A DNA stretch of 32,500 bases from Mesostigma viride (lineage: Eukaryota > Streptophyta > Mesostigmatophyceae > Mesostigmatales > Mesostigmataceae): positions 1 through 32,500 of the forward strand of contig RPFO01000884.1 of NCBI GenBank assembly GCA_009746045.1, written 5' to 3'. This document shows positions 19,756 through 29,149 of this stretch, piece after piece. Under the pieces are notes generated by a model that was given only the letters and a program-made list of their open reading frames with translations, did not search any database and had not been told where the DNA came from. A program made the translations under genes and the position numbers. Position 1 is the first letter of the stretch. Each line of letters starts with the position of its first letter.

Positions 19756-19808
19756 CTGCGACCACCAACACCGTTTGATACACATTTCTCACCGTCAACG
19801 GCCGTTGG
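19756..19808 (-). promoter_or_regulatory. conserved 5' leader: palindrome, GTGAG, CAG before ATG
   Basis: Reading the minus strand, a palindrome (19795-19808) is followed by GACGGTGAGAAATG, a conserved TATCAAACGGTGT block, GGTGG and CAG abutting the ATG. The same order and spacing precede ATG 20659 and ATG 21595. The 37-nt stretch from GTGAG to CAG has the look of a very short intron, but it may simply be a conserved leader. Confidence 0.5.
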
Positions 19809-20053
19809 CTTGAAACAACAAGAATGATTTATTACGCCACGAAAATCACACCATTTTCCAGCCTCCAACGGCCGTTGGCGCACGAAAAATGCACGAAAAA
19901 ATTTTTATTATGCATTTATTGATTACATCCATAGTGCCACGTGGCGAATCACACCCAACTTTCCAGCTGCCAACGGCCGTTGGCGCAAAGAAAATCAAAC
20001 CCTAATTTGCAGGTTCCAACGGCCGTTGGCGCAAGAAAATCACACCCAACACT
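19809..20053. repeat. intergenic unit, copy 1 of 3 (palindromes plus AT block)
   Basis: Together with the leader this forms a repeat unit found again at about 20700-20975 and 21640-21875. It contains AACAACAAGAATGATTTATT, three palindromes (about 19865, 19973, 20016) with different spacers, and an AT-rich ATTTTTATTATGCATTTATT block. Since it separates paralogous genes, the whole gene-plus-spacer unit seems to have been duplicated. Confidence 0.8.
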
Positions 20054-20659
20054 TCAGTCGCAGAATCGATTCGCCTCGGTCACGCACTCGAACTTGTACT
20101 CCTGCCCGAGCGCGAACATCACCTCACGAACCGCCTTCTCAAACTCGTCAACACCGGCACTTCCCCACTCATGCACGTATTCGCTCAACCAGACCATGCA
20201 TTTTCCAGCAGACGCGAACAGTATGTCAGCCTGTACCCTTCTATGCTTGAAGTACTTGCCGTCCTTCAAGATGACCCATTGGAACGGTCCCTCCTGCCCC
20301 ACACCCTCAAACCCTTCTCCCCTATCATATTGCCGCATAGCACCACGAATTGGACTGGGTACTGATGGATCATAGGGCCTTATAGCACCACACCTCAGAA
20401 GCACCTCCTCAAATGCTTCTACGGTCGGCTTTGGGAGTCCCCGACCCTCCATATTGAAAACAAGAACCGCGGCCTTCCCGACATCCTGTCTCAAAAGACA
20501 CTTTGCACCCTCCTTGGGCTTGAACGACAGCTCAATGTCCGGCAGAAGCCTGAGCGCGCTCTTAACCACTCCCAGAAGCCTGTCTTCCAAGTCGTCACGC
20601 TTTTGTTGCCATTCGGTAATATCAATCCACTCGCCCCCCTTCGTCCTGTAGAACGTCAT
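20054..20659 (-). CDS. unknown protein, copy A of a tandem pair, 201 codons
   Basis: The frame is continuous from ATG 20659 (MTFYRTKGGEWIDITEW) to TGA at 20054. Motifs are a Leu-rich helix (LEDRLLGVVKSALRLLPD), a hydrophobic strand (KAAVLVFNMEGRGLPKP), IRPYDPSVPSP, a PFQWVILKDGKYFKH segment and a helical C-terminus (FEKAVREVMFALGQEYKFEC). It lacks the N-terminal fingers of the neighbours. However, the VLVF and GxxxxP spacing followed by a W-V/Y-x-D/G segment resembles the body of the 17791 and 18974 proteins, so they may share a domain. Relative to copy B, about 13 residues are missing after SPSP. The ATG follows CAG, with a palindrome 40 bp upstream. Function is not recognised. Confidence 0.7.
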   Translation of the reverse strand: MTFYRTKGGEWIDITEWQQKRDDLEDRLLGVVKSALRLLPDIELSFKPKEGAKCLLRQDVGKAAVLVFNMEGRGLPKPTVEAFEEVLLRCGAIRPYDPSVPSPIRGAMRQYDRGEGFEGVGQEGPFQWVILKDGKYFKHRRVQADILFASAGKCMVWLSEYVHEWGSAGVDEFEKAVREVMFALGQEYKFECVTEANRFCD

Positions 20660-20978
20660 CTGCACACCACCGACACCGTTTGATATAAATTTGTCACCGT
20701 CAACGGCTGTTGGCTTGAAACAACAAGAATGATTTATTACGCGCACGAAAATCACACCATTTTCCAGCCTCCAACGGCCGTTGGCGCACGAAAAATGCAC
20801 GAAAAAAATTTTTATTATGCATTTATTCATAACATCCATATTGCCGTGACGTGGCAAATCACACCCAACTTTCCATCTGCCAACGGCCGTTGGCGCAAAG
20901 AAAATCAAACCCTAATTTGCAGGTGGCCAACGGCCGTTGAGAAACGGCCGTTGAGAAAATCACACCCAACATTAAACT
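20660..20978. repeat. leader plus intergenic unit, copy 2 of 3
   Basis: This is the near-identical counterpart of 19756-20053. It has the CAG-to-palindrome leader (20660-20714, palindrome mutated to GGCTGTTGG), then the AACAACAAGAATGATTTATT block, palindromes at about 20770, 20880 and 20928, and an extra half-copy (AACGGCCGTTGAGA repeated in tandem at 20930-20957). It is bounded by copy A upstream of its leader and by the 3' end of copy B. Confidence 0.8.
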
Positions 20979-21595
20979 TCAGTCGCATAATCGATTCGCG
21001 TCAGTCACGCACTCGAACTTGTACTCCTGCCCCAGCGCGGACATCACCTCACGAACCGCTTTCTCAAACTCGTCAACACCGTCGGGTCCCCACTCATGCA
21101 CGTATTCCCTCAACCAGAACATGCAATCTCCAGCAGACACGAACAGCCGGTCGATGATCATGTCAGTGTGATGCTTGAAGTACTTGCCGTCCTTCAAGAT
21201 GACCCATTCGAACCGTCCCACCTGCCCTAAACCCTTAAACCCTTCTCCCCTATCATATGGCCGCGTCATCGGTATCCAACTTTCATTACCATCAGCATCG
21301 ATCGACTGAAAAAAATTGGGCTGGGTATTGATGGATCATAGGGCCTTATAGCACCACACCTCACAAGCACCTCCTCAAATGGCTCTACGGTCGGCTTTGG
21401 GAGTCCCCGACCCTCGATATTGAAAACAAGAGCCGCGGCCTTCGCGACATCCGGTCTCAAAAGAGACCTTTCACCCTCCTTGGGCTTAAAATCCAGCTTA
21501 ATGTCCGGCAGAAGCCTGAGCGCGCTCTTAACCACTCCCAGAAGCCTGTCTTCCAAGTCGATCCACTCGCCCCCCTCCGTCCTGTAGAACGTCAT
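20979..21595 (-). CDS. unknown protein, copy B of a tandem pair (frame broken)
   Basis: A paralogue of the preceding gene, most residues identical, starting at ATG 21595 after CAG. The frame breaks at a seven-base homopolymer (21309-21315). At -1 the reading continues through QSIDADGNESW and IPMTRPYDRGEGF into the same C-terminus as copy A. The restored region fits protein-like sequence and makes copy B about 13 residues longer than copy A, so copy A probably carries the deletion. As sequenced, translation would stop after about 110 codons. Either copy B is a recent pseudogene or one base is missing in the assembly. Confidence 0.65.
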
Positions 21596-21875
21596 CTGCA
21601 ACCCACCGACACCGTTTGATATACATTTCTCACCGTCAACGGCCGTTGGCTTGAAAAAACAACAAGAATTTTAAGATTTATTACGCGCACAAAGCACACA
21701 CTAGTTTTCAGTCTCCAACGGCCGTTGGCGCACGAAAAATGTTTTATTATGCATTTATTAATTACATCCATGGTGCCACGTGGCAAACCAAACCCTACTT
21801 CCGGGTGCAAAGAAAATCAAACGCTAATTTGCAAGTTCCAACGGCCGTTGGCGCAAGAAAATCACACCCAAAATT
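21596..21875. repeat. leader plus intergenic unit, copy 3 of 3
   Basis: The third version of the leader and spacer unit has its palindrome at 21636-21649, the AACAACAAGAAT block, palindromes near 21717 and 21840, and the TATGCATTTATTAATTACAT block. One internal segment (palindrome plus GCACGAAAAAATTTTT) is shortened compared with the other two copies. Confidence 0.8.
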
Positions 21876-21965
21876 TCTTCAGTCGCAAATCTATTCCCCT
21901 CACGCAGTCGAACAGGGGTACTGTTCCCCCAGCGCGGACATCGCCTCACAAATCGCCCTTGGGTA
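21876..21965 (-). pseudogene. 3' remnant of a third tandem copy
   Basis: About 90 bp resemble the 3' ends of the two preceding genes (CTTCAGTCGCA, ATTC, CGCAGTCGAAC, CCCAGCGCGGACATC, CCTCACAAATCGC), with small deletions, and then stop abruptly. The next gene (MYND) ends at 21979, so its 3' UTR contains this debris. It records a third copy of the tandem gene, mostly replaced or deleted. Confidence 0.7.
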
Positions 21966-21978
21966 CGATTTAGTCCCC

Positions 21979-22767
21979 TCAAAAAACCTTGAACATTTCA
22001 CCTTTGAACTTGAAATGCACTTCACCCCCCATCCGAATTACAAGTCCGGCCAAATTGACACCAGACCAGCTGTCTGTAACGTCGCCGTGCATAGTGCTGA
22101 GAGACTTTCTCGCCTCACGATACTTGTTACACCACTTCTTGTGTTCCTCCCAGTCCGCACGCTGGCATTCGGCAGCACAATACCGGACGTCTCGACAACC
22201 CCCGCACTTGCGGTGGACACCCTCTCACAGAGCACGCCTGATTCGAGCAACACTTTGGAAGCGAGCCGAGCATCGGCCCTCCCACCCCCGGGAGAACGAT
22301 CATCCGTGAAAACGTCAATTTCACGGACTCGGAATTCCCGAATGTAAAATGGAAACCTTCAAACCCCCCCCCTCTACTCTCGCCGATACGGTCAATCTCG
22401 GCTGCGCCTCACTCGCGTCTGGAAATTTCCCCCACTGGTCTTTCTCCCACTGGTCCCACCCAACCTTTCCGACATACGACACCAAAAGTCGAAACTCGAC
22501 GTCTCGATTGAGTGGAACCCGATCCGCCGGCGTGGGCTTGTAGAATCCGCCAGCCAAGGCGAAGTACATGTCCAGCAACTGGAGCTTAATCTGTCGTCCT
22601 ACTGATGCGAACGAGTCATACACGACCAAAACCGCAAACTGGCGACCCAGGCGCTTCTCGTGCTGCCGTACCCATCCGTGGATCTCGCGAGCCCGGTTAA
22701 GTACGTTTGCTGCCACGCAGGCAATCGCAGCGCGGGTCGAAGATTCCAGCTCGCCCGTCTCCGCCAT
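21979..22767 (-). CDS. MYND zinc-finger protein, paralogue 2 (frame broken)
   Basis: It starts at ATG 22767 (MAETGELESS) and follows the layout of the intact paralogue at 30454-31230: an N-terminal helical domain with QFAVLVVYDSFAS and VEFRLLVSYVG, then a C-terminal MYND finger. The frame shifts by -1 at C9 (22364-22372). It must shift again by about +1 near 22226-22240, before KCGGCRDVRYCAAEC, QRADWEEHKKWC, which is the second half of the MYND zinc cluster. MYND domains bind zinc and proline-rich partners in other eukaryotes; here the role is unknown. Two breaks make a pseudogene possible, but the finger cysteines are all retained. Confidence 0.65.
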
Positions 22768-22998
22768 CCCTCCCCTGCGCCAATTGGCACGTGCGTAATA
22801 CGTAAGTAATATTTTCAACCCCCCTTTTGACATTTCTCCATCCCAACGGCCGTTGGCGCAAGAAAATCACACCCAAAGTCAACGATTGATGACGGCCTCA
22901 TATAGCAAAATTGAAGATTAAAATTATTGATACATCATCCACAAAACTCCTAATCGAAATAGGTATCCCTCCAATCGGACAAGAAAAGAGGCTTCTCG
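22768..22998. other. spacer between MYND and F-box-like genes
   Basis: It contains one palindrome repeat (about 22843-22858) with the GCGCAAGAAAATCACACCC context and otherwise nothing recognised. The stop of the upstream (F-box-like) gene at 22999 bounds it. Confidence 0.6.
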
Positions 22999-23949
22999 TC
23001 AATTCTGGGCAAAATCGGCCCAACTCCCCACCCTTGCCAAATCCCTGATATAGAAATCAAGTTCCACCTCATTCTCATCCCCGCAAAAGCGAAGGATTTC
23101 GGATCCATCTTCCCATTCGTCCCATTCCCCACTAGCTTTAGCTTTCTGTGTAAATTTTTGTATGACAATTTCGGCCACGAGGTTCTCAACCCCTCTATTC
23201 CTGTCCTCCAGAACCCTCAGACGTCACATCAGTAGACGTCTCCCCTCTGTCCAACAGCCACAGCGCCAGTCCAAATTCGGCGGCATCCAGAGGAAGACTC
23301 TCCAAGTACGACGGCGTCAGCCAATCACGAAAACCGCGATTGGTACGTTCGTTCGAAAAGTAGAGCATGCTCTTCAATCCCCATATATACTCATTAGCAG
23401 CCAGCATCTCCATCTCCTTAGCCACCTTTTCCCTCTCCTCAACTTGCTGTTTTAAGTCCTCGTCTCTCTCGAGCTCGCTTACGTCAAAATACACCTCCCA
23501 CATACACCTCTCGTCTCGAAAGTCACGGGACCAATCCTCCCAGTAACCCCGAACTGCAGTCATTCTGTCAAACGTCTCCAGACAGACCCTTCGGAACGCC
23601 CCCCCCTTTCCGCCAGCTGCTCCTTCCCTAGATACGCGTGAAATGGTCTAGTAGACCACAAATACGGCGTAAATGGCACTCGTGGCACTCTTCTGTCCGC
23701 CACCGAAACAAAAAATACCCGCCATCGACAGCCAAGCCCAGCAACCGCAGCTTGCGCCTTCCGACTCACGCACTCAAAACGTGCCTGATCAATCAAGCCT
23801 AGGAAACTGGCAACATGCGTTACCACCTCCAGCGGCATATCCATCAGGTGAAGCACAGCCACCATCTCCGTCCTCTTGTTAGCTCCAACCTCGCAGGAGG
23901 CGCCCTTGTCCTCCGTCTGCCTCTTCTGCTTGCTCTCCCCTACTCCCAT
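22999..23949 (-). CDS. F-box-like protein, paralogue 1 (frame broken)
   Basis: It starts at ATG 23949. Residues about 35-75 (LHLMDMPLEVVTHVASFLGL then DQARFECVSRKAQAAV) fit an F-box: LP/MPxEV, a hydrophobic helix, and a D-x-ARF-x-x-VSR segment. F-box proteins usually recruit substrates to SCF ubiquitin ligases; whether this one does is inference. A -1 break lies at C8 (23599-23606). The next frame contains a charged coiled-coil-like stretch and YIWGLKSMLYFS. A further +1 break lies near 23200, after which VENLVAEIVIQKF continues to TGA at 22999. The C-terminal part aligns with the second paralogue at 29150-30052 (WGLRSIFWF, DMASVLVELAMQ). Confidence 0.6.
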
Positions 23950-24059
23950 TCGCCTGCATACACACCAGCCAAAACAGTATTTTGAGGCATCCTATTCACT
24001 ACGAATTATTCGTGCCACAGGATACACATTTTTTTAAACACATCTTCATCTTTTTCTGG
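23950..24059. other. short spacer
   Basis: Upstream of the F-box-like gene and before the long tandem array I see no feature other than the likely promoter side of the gene. No palindrome occurs here. Confidence 0.4.
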
Positions 24060-24723
24060 CCCTTAATGGGCAGAAAAATTGTTATAACCACCACTAAGCT
24101 GCTTAAAAGACACATCCTGCCTTACTGCCACATGAAAAGAATAAAATGCACATGATAATGTTTTTCAAGTCTAACGGCCGTTGGCTCACAACCCCCCTGT
24201 GGGAAGGGTGGATGCCTTACGAACCAGTCAAGCCCATCTTTATGCTCATTTTTGGAGGCCTTTCTTGGAAGAAAAATGGTAATAACCATCACTAAGCTGC
24301 ATGAAAGACACATCCTGCCTTACTGCCACCAAATGAAAAGAATGAAATGCACATGATAATGTTTTTCCAATTCCAACGGCCGTTGGCTCACAACCCCCCT
24401 GTGGGAAGGGTGGAGGCCTTACGAACCAGTCAACCACATCTTTATGCTCAGCTAGATTTTTGGAGGCCTTTGCTTGGAAGGCACATGGTAATAACCACCA
24501 CTAATCTGCATGAAAGACACATCCTGCCTTACTGCCACAAAATGAAAAGAATGAAATGCACATGATAATGTTTTTCCAATTCCAACGGCCGTTGGCTCAC
24601 AACCCGCCTATGGGAAGGGTGGAGGCCTTACGAACCAGTCAAGCCCATCTTTATGCTCAGGTAGATTTTTCAGAGGCCTTTCTTGGAAGAAAAATGGTGA
24701 TAGCCACCACTAAGCTGCATAAA

Positions 24724-26143
24724 TCGGATTTCTTTGAAAAGAGTTTCTCGAAGTGAGGCGGGGAATAAGGCCGCTCACGGGAGCCGCCTGGATGGTCGGC
24801 TGAACCGGGCGGGTTTGGCAGATGTAACCGGATTTGGCTAATGGCTGGCGACCTGGAATTGTTAGTAGGGGCAGTGGCCCTATTGTGCTACAATCTCGAA
24901 ACAATCTTATGCTTAAAGTTTGACAGGGCCGGGTTTGTTGAACCGGTTTGTTGAATGATAATTAGAACCTTTCGGAAAGGGTATTTGATTGGTTGTTGTT
25001 TTTGTGGTACGGTAGGTGTCGCTACATTCTCAGGTTGGCGTGTTAAGTTAAGCTCGGTTGCTGATGTCAGCCCCGTGCTAGGGCAGTTTGACTACTTTGG
25101 CGGCGTAGTGACATTGTTGTGGTCTTTTTTCTTGTAAACGTTGGCTGAGCGCCGACGGCTGAGGCTATGGCGGTACAAGAAGTGCCTCACCAGCCTTGCG
25201 CTCAGCATGGGTGCGGGGCTAAAATTTGTTAACCAAATTTCCGGCATCCATGATCCCTGGCTGCTTAAGGCGGTTGGGATTCATGGCTGCCACTGGCCCG
25301 GAATTAATGTCCGGGTGATCGGGGTTTAAATGCGAAGCGGGGGCTGATGCATTATTTAATGGCTGGTTTGTTTGAAAGAAACGGCCAGCTGGCCGGGTTG
25401 GGCAAGGGCTAGCTTGCTTGATGGTTCCGTACCTGGGGATGCTTGCGCCTCGGGTTGGGCTGTCGGCAGGCTGGCCTGCCTTTGAGTTGTCTCGTACCTG
25501 GAAATGCTTGCATTCCGGGTTGGGCTTGGCTTGAGGGCCGCCGCGGCTCGGGGGGTAAAAAATTTAAGTCACCGTTGTGGGACACGGAGCCTCGGCGCAG
25601 GAGGCAAGGGCTGAAAGCCAACTTGATTTCGTAATCAGTGGTATTTCCACTTTTTTGTACGGAAGGAGTGTTTATGTGCTCGGCACTAGGTTGGTTGCTC
25701 TTCAAAAAAGTTGTAAACTGGGCGTCGGCTGGAATCAGCGGCGCCAGTCAGCAGCTTTTGCTTTGACTTTGTGTTCCGCGACAGCACCCCTTAGCGGACC
25801 AGAGAAGAGGTCGGCAACGAGGTCAGCGGGGGCCCCCGAGTGGGGTCAAAAATGCGAGCTGTGTCGATTGACAGTGCATGAATTTTTGTGCATTCACAGT
25901 CGCTGGGAATTAAATCTGTTTTCTGGCAACGGAGAGCGCCCATCGCGACAGGACAGCTTTTGACGGGAAAGGAAATGGTGCTTCTTTAGCGGACCGGAGG
26001 GCCAGGAAGGGGAGGTTGGGTAATCGCGAGCCATGCCTAAGGAGTTCTTAATAGCGGTTCTGTAACCGCTACCTGTCTGTATGCATCTACTTATTGTTTT
26101 AACAAAGATGCTGGTGACTATGGTGAGCAAACGGGTGTATGAA
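24724..26143. mobile_element. inserted element, full copy (1.42 kb), non-coding
   Basis: The segment begins TCGGATTTCTTTGAAAAG and ends GCAAACGGGTGT followed by ATGAA. It is inserted inside a unit of the tandem array, whose sequence resumes afterwards at ATGAAAGACACATCC. The five bases before it (ATAAA at 24719-24723) and after it (ATGAA) look like a target-site duplication with one change. There are no terminal inverted repeats and no long gene. Its first 412 bp and last 126 bp are repeated in the next element. It could be a solo LTR or another non-autonomous element. The identity as a mobile element is inferred from the insertion geometry. Confidence 0.6.
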
Positions 26144-26717
26144 TCGGATTTCTTTGAAAAGAGTTTCTCGAAGTGAGGCGGGGAATAAGGCCGCTCACGG
26201 GAGCCGCCTGGATGGTCGGCTGAACCGGGCGGGTTTGGCAGATGTAACCGGATTTGGCTAATGGCTGGCGACCTGGAATTGTTAGTAGGGCAGTGGCCCT
26301 ATTGTGCTACAATCTCGAAACAATCTTATGCTTAAAGTTTGACAGGGCCGGGTTTGTTGAACCGGTTTGTTGAATGATAATTAGAACCTTTCGGAAAGGG
26401 TATTTGATTGGTTGTTGTTTTTGTGGTACGGTAGGTGTCGCTACATTCTCAGGTTGGCGTGTTAAGTTAAGCTCGGTTGCTGATGTCAGCCCCGTGCTAG
26501 GGCAGTTTGACTACTTTGGCGGCGTAGTGACATTGTTGTGGTCTTTTTTCTTGTCCCACCCACCCACCCTCTTTGGTGGCCTGGTCTGCGCGGGTAATCG
26601 CGAGCCATGCCTAAGGAGTTCTTAATAGCGGTTCTGTAACCGCTACCTGTCTGTATGCATCTACTTATTGTTTTAACAAAGATGCTGGTGACTATGGTGA
26701 GCAAACGGGTGTATGAA
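26144..26717. mobile_element. inserted element, internally deleted copy (0.57 kb)
   Basis: A second copy abuts the first. 26144-26554 repeats 24724-25135 with a single base missing, and 26592-26717 repeats 26018-26143. The intervening 882 bp of the full copy are replaced by 37 bp (26555-26591) rich in CCCACCCACCC. ATGAA again terminates the copy. The arrangement ATAAA-copy1-ATGAA-copy2-ATGAA fits two insertions at one 5-bp site or a tandem duplication followed by deletion. The near-identity implies a recent event. Confidence 0.65.
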
Positions 26718-28090
26718 AGACACATCCTGCCTTATTGCCACCCAATTAAACGAATGAAATGCACATGATAATGTTTTTCAAGTCTAACGGCCGTTGGCTC
26801 ACAACCCCCCTATGGGAAGGGTGGAGGCCTTACGAACCAGTCAACCACATCTTTATGCTCAGCTAGATTTTTGGAGGCCTTGCTTGGAAGAAAAATGGTA
26901 AATAGCCATCACTAAGCTGCATGAAAGACACATCCTGCCTTATTGCCACCCAATGAAAAGAATGAAATGCACATGATAATGTTTTTCCAATTCCAACGGC
27001 CGTTGGCTCACAACCCCCCTCTGGGAAGGGTGGATGCCTTACGAACCAGTCAACCACATCTTTATGCTCAGCTAGATTTTTGGAGGCCTTTCTTGGAAGG
27101 CACATGGTAATAACCTTCACTAAGCTGCATGAAAGACGCATCCTGCCTTACTGCCACCAAATGAAAAGAATCAAATGCACATGATAATGTTTTTCCAATT
27201 CCAACGGCCGTTGGCTCACAACCCCCCTGTGGGAAGGGTGGATGCCTTACGAACCAGTCAACCACATCTTTATGCTCAGCTATATTTTTGGAGGCCTTTC
27301 TTGGAAGAAAAATGGTAAATAGCCACCACTAAGCTGCATGAAAGACACATCCTGCCTTATTGCCACCAATGAAACGAATGAAATGCACATGATAATGTTT
27401 TTCCAATTCCAACGGCCGTTGGCTCACAACCCCCCTGTGGGAAGGGTGGATGCCTTACGAACCAGTCAACCACATCTTTATGCTCAGCTAGATTTTTGGA
27501 GGCCTTTCTTGGAAGGCACATGGTAATAACCTTCACTAAGCTGCATGAAAGACGCATCCTGCCTTACTGCCACCAAATGAAAAGAATCAAATGCACATGA
27601 TAATGTTTTTCCAATTCCAACGGCCGTTGGCTCACAACCCCCCTGTGGGAAGGGTGGATGCCTTACGAACCATTCAACCACATCTTTATGCTCAGCTAGA
27701 TTTTTTGGAGGCCTTTCTTGGAAGAAAAATGGTAAATAGCCACCACTAAGCTGCATGAAAGACACATCCTGCCTTATTGCCACCCAATGAAACGAATGAA
27801 ATGCACATGATAATGTTTTTCCAATTCCAACGGCCGTTGGCTCACAACCCCCCTCTGGGAAGGGTGGATGCCTTACGAACCAGTCAAGCCCATCTTTATG
27901 CTCAGCTAGATTTTTTGGAGGCCTTTCTTGGAAGAAAAATGGTAATAGCCACCACTAAGCTGCATGAAAGACACATCCTGGCTGCTTGCCACCCTATCAA
28001 ACGAATAAAAAGCATAAGATAATGTTTTTCCAATTCCAACGGCCGTTGGCTCACAACCCCCTTCGGGTAGAGGCCTTACGGACCAGTCAG

Positions 28091-28455
28091 AAATAGTGTC
28101 CACCAAGCTGTTCCCCCCACACCCACAGTTGTCCTTGTCCACATACCTTTCCAGTACAGTTGTCCTCAGCTTCTCAGCAACGGGCGACTCCTCTCCTTGC
28201 TGCCTTGACAGATATCACATAAACAAAACACGATCACGAGAGCATCAGGATTGTTAGAGGTTTCCTCCATCGCAAAACCGTAAGATACACACACCTCAAA
28301 AACCAACTTTCTTGTCCTCCCAAATAACATATGTTTTTAAATGTAAAATAAATCACATTCATATTCTGTCACTTGATTTAACCACACAATTTTTCAGGTC
28401 CAACGCCCGTTGGCATTACGCCTCTTCCCGGTAAAAGAGTATTTATTGCTCCAAC
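28091..28455. other. spacer, one degenerate palindrome
   Basis: I see no gene. A degenerate palindrome (CAACGCCCGTTGGC) at about 28401 lies in the TCAGGTCC-palindrome-ATTACG context of the third palindrome subfamily. Confidence 0.5.
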
Positions 28456-28640
28456 CCCACAAAAAACTCGTTCCGGACCTGATCGAAGCGAAGAGCACTG
28501 CCAGGGATCGGAGTCGAGCCAGATTTGTGTGCGGAACATGATGGCTGGCCTACCTCACTCCCCAACATCAATGTGGACCTGGGTTCGAACCCTGTCAGTG
28601 CTATTCGCTTCGAACAGTTCCGGAACGAGTTTTTTGTGGG
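28456..28640. mobile_element. 185-bp inverted-repeat element with opposing tRNA-like B boxes
   Basis: Arms of about 60 bp (28456-28515 and 28581-28640) are reverse complements at about 52 positions; the outer 22 bp (from CCCACAAAAAACTCGTTCCG) are perfect. The spacer is 65 bp. The plus strand contains GGTTCGAACCC (28582-28592), a match to the RNA polymerase III B box. The minus strand contains the related GGCTCGACTCC (28520-28510), with TAGGCCAGCC at A-box distance and a tRNA-like CACAAATCTGG before it. A complete cloverleaf is not evident. It is most like a tRNA-derived short element that has become a palindrome, or a MITE that captured a tRNA-like sequence. Confidence 0.6.
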
Positions 28641-29149
28641 TGTGGAGAAATAATGTCGACATTTTCGGTGACTGTTCAGCTTAAAAAAATCACAAGCAGA
28701 TGCGACGGCCCCTCCATTAAACAAATTATCCACCACTGTTGCGCTACACTAGCAATGTTTGTCAAGGTCCAACGGCCGTTGGCATCAAATAAATCACAAC
28801 CATTGGTCACTCCATTTAACAAAATACCCACAACTTTTTAACCACACTAGAAATGTTTTTTGAGGTCCAACGGCCGTTGGAATCCAAAAAATGCCGAATT
28901 CATGTCAAATTTATATATATGTGACAGTTGACAGAATTAGAGATAATTAAATTATCAAACCCAGCTTTAGAATTCAATATTAGAATTCAAAATTTATTAA
29001 TGAAATTTATCTTTCACCATTCAACCTCAACATTAAGTCCCCTTTGTGTTTTATTGAATTATTTAGCCATCAGCTTTACACATCATCAAAAATTGGCGAA
29101 TTTCATTCAATATTAGAATTCAAAATTTATGAATGAAATTTATGTTTCA
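28641..29149. other. spacer with two palindromes and a duplicated 3' end
   Basis: Palindromes lie at about 28769 and 28867 in the AGGTCC-palindrome context. From about 28971 to 29030 the AT-rich sequence (ATTCAATATTAGAATTCAAA, TGAAATTTAT, CATTCAACCTC) repeats at 29107-29161, where it overlaps the last codons and 3' flank of the F-box-like gene ending at 29150. No gene is seen on either strand. Confidence 0.6.

Larger units (their letters stand above)
24060..28090. repeat. 205-210-bp tandem array with palindrome, ten units
   Basis: Ten units share CACTAAGCTGCATGAAAGAC, ACATCCTGCCTTA, a variable ATGAAAAGAATGAAATGC, GATAATGTTTTTCCAATT, the palindrome and then CTCACAACCCCCCTGTGGGA, ACGAACCAGTCAA and TTTATGCTCAGCTAGATTTT. 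Palindromes lie at about 24173, 24376, 24581, 26786, 26995, 27205, 27411, 27618, 27830 and 28038. The array is interrupted once, between units three and four, by the inserted elements at 24724-26717. Units at 27100-27300 and 27500-27700 are nearly identical, as are those at 27300 and 27720, indicating a two-unit higher-order period. Confidence 0.95.

Noticed and set aside
24724-26717. LTR retrotransposon with internal coding region
   Set aside because: No reverse transcriptase, integrase or gag-like frame, no TG...CA ends and no primer-binding site were seen; only a non-coding insertion is supported.
28456-28640. A functional tRNA gene
   Set aside because: B boxes are present, but no full acceptor and anticodon stem set could be folded by eye on either strand.
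28928-29116. Second plastid-derived coding fragment (AT-rich open frame)
   Set aside because: The short translation matches no plastid protein that I can name, and part of it is a duplicate of the 3' flank of the gene at 29150.
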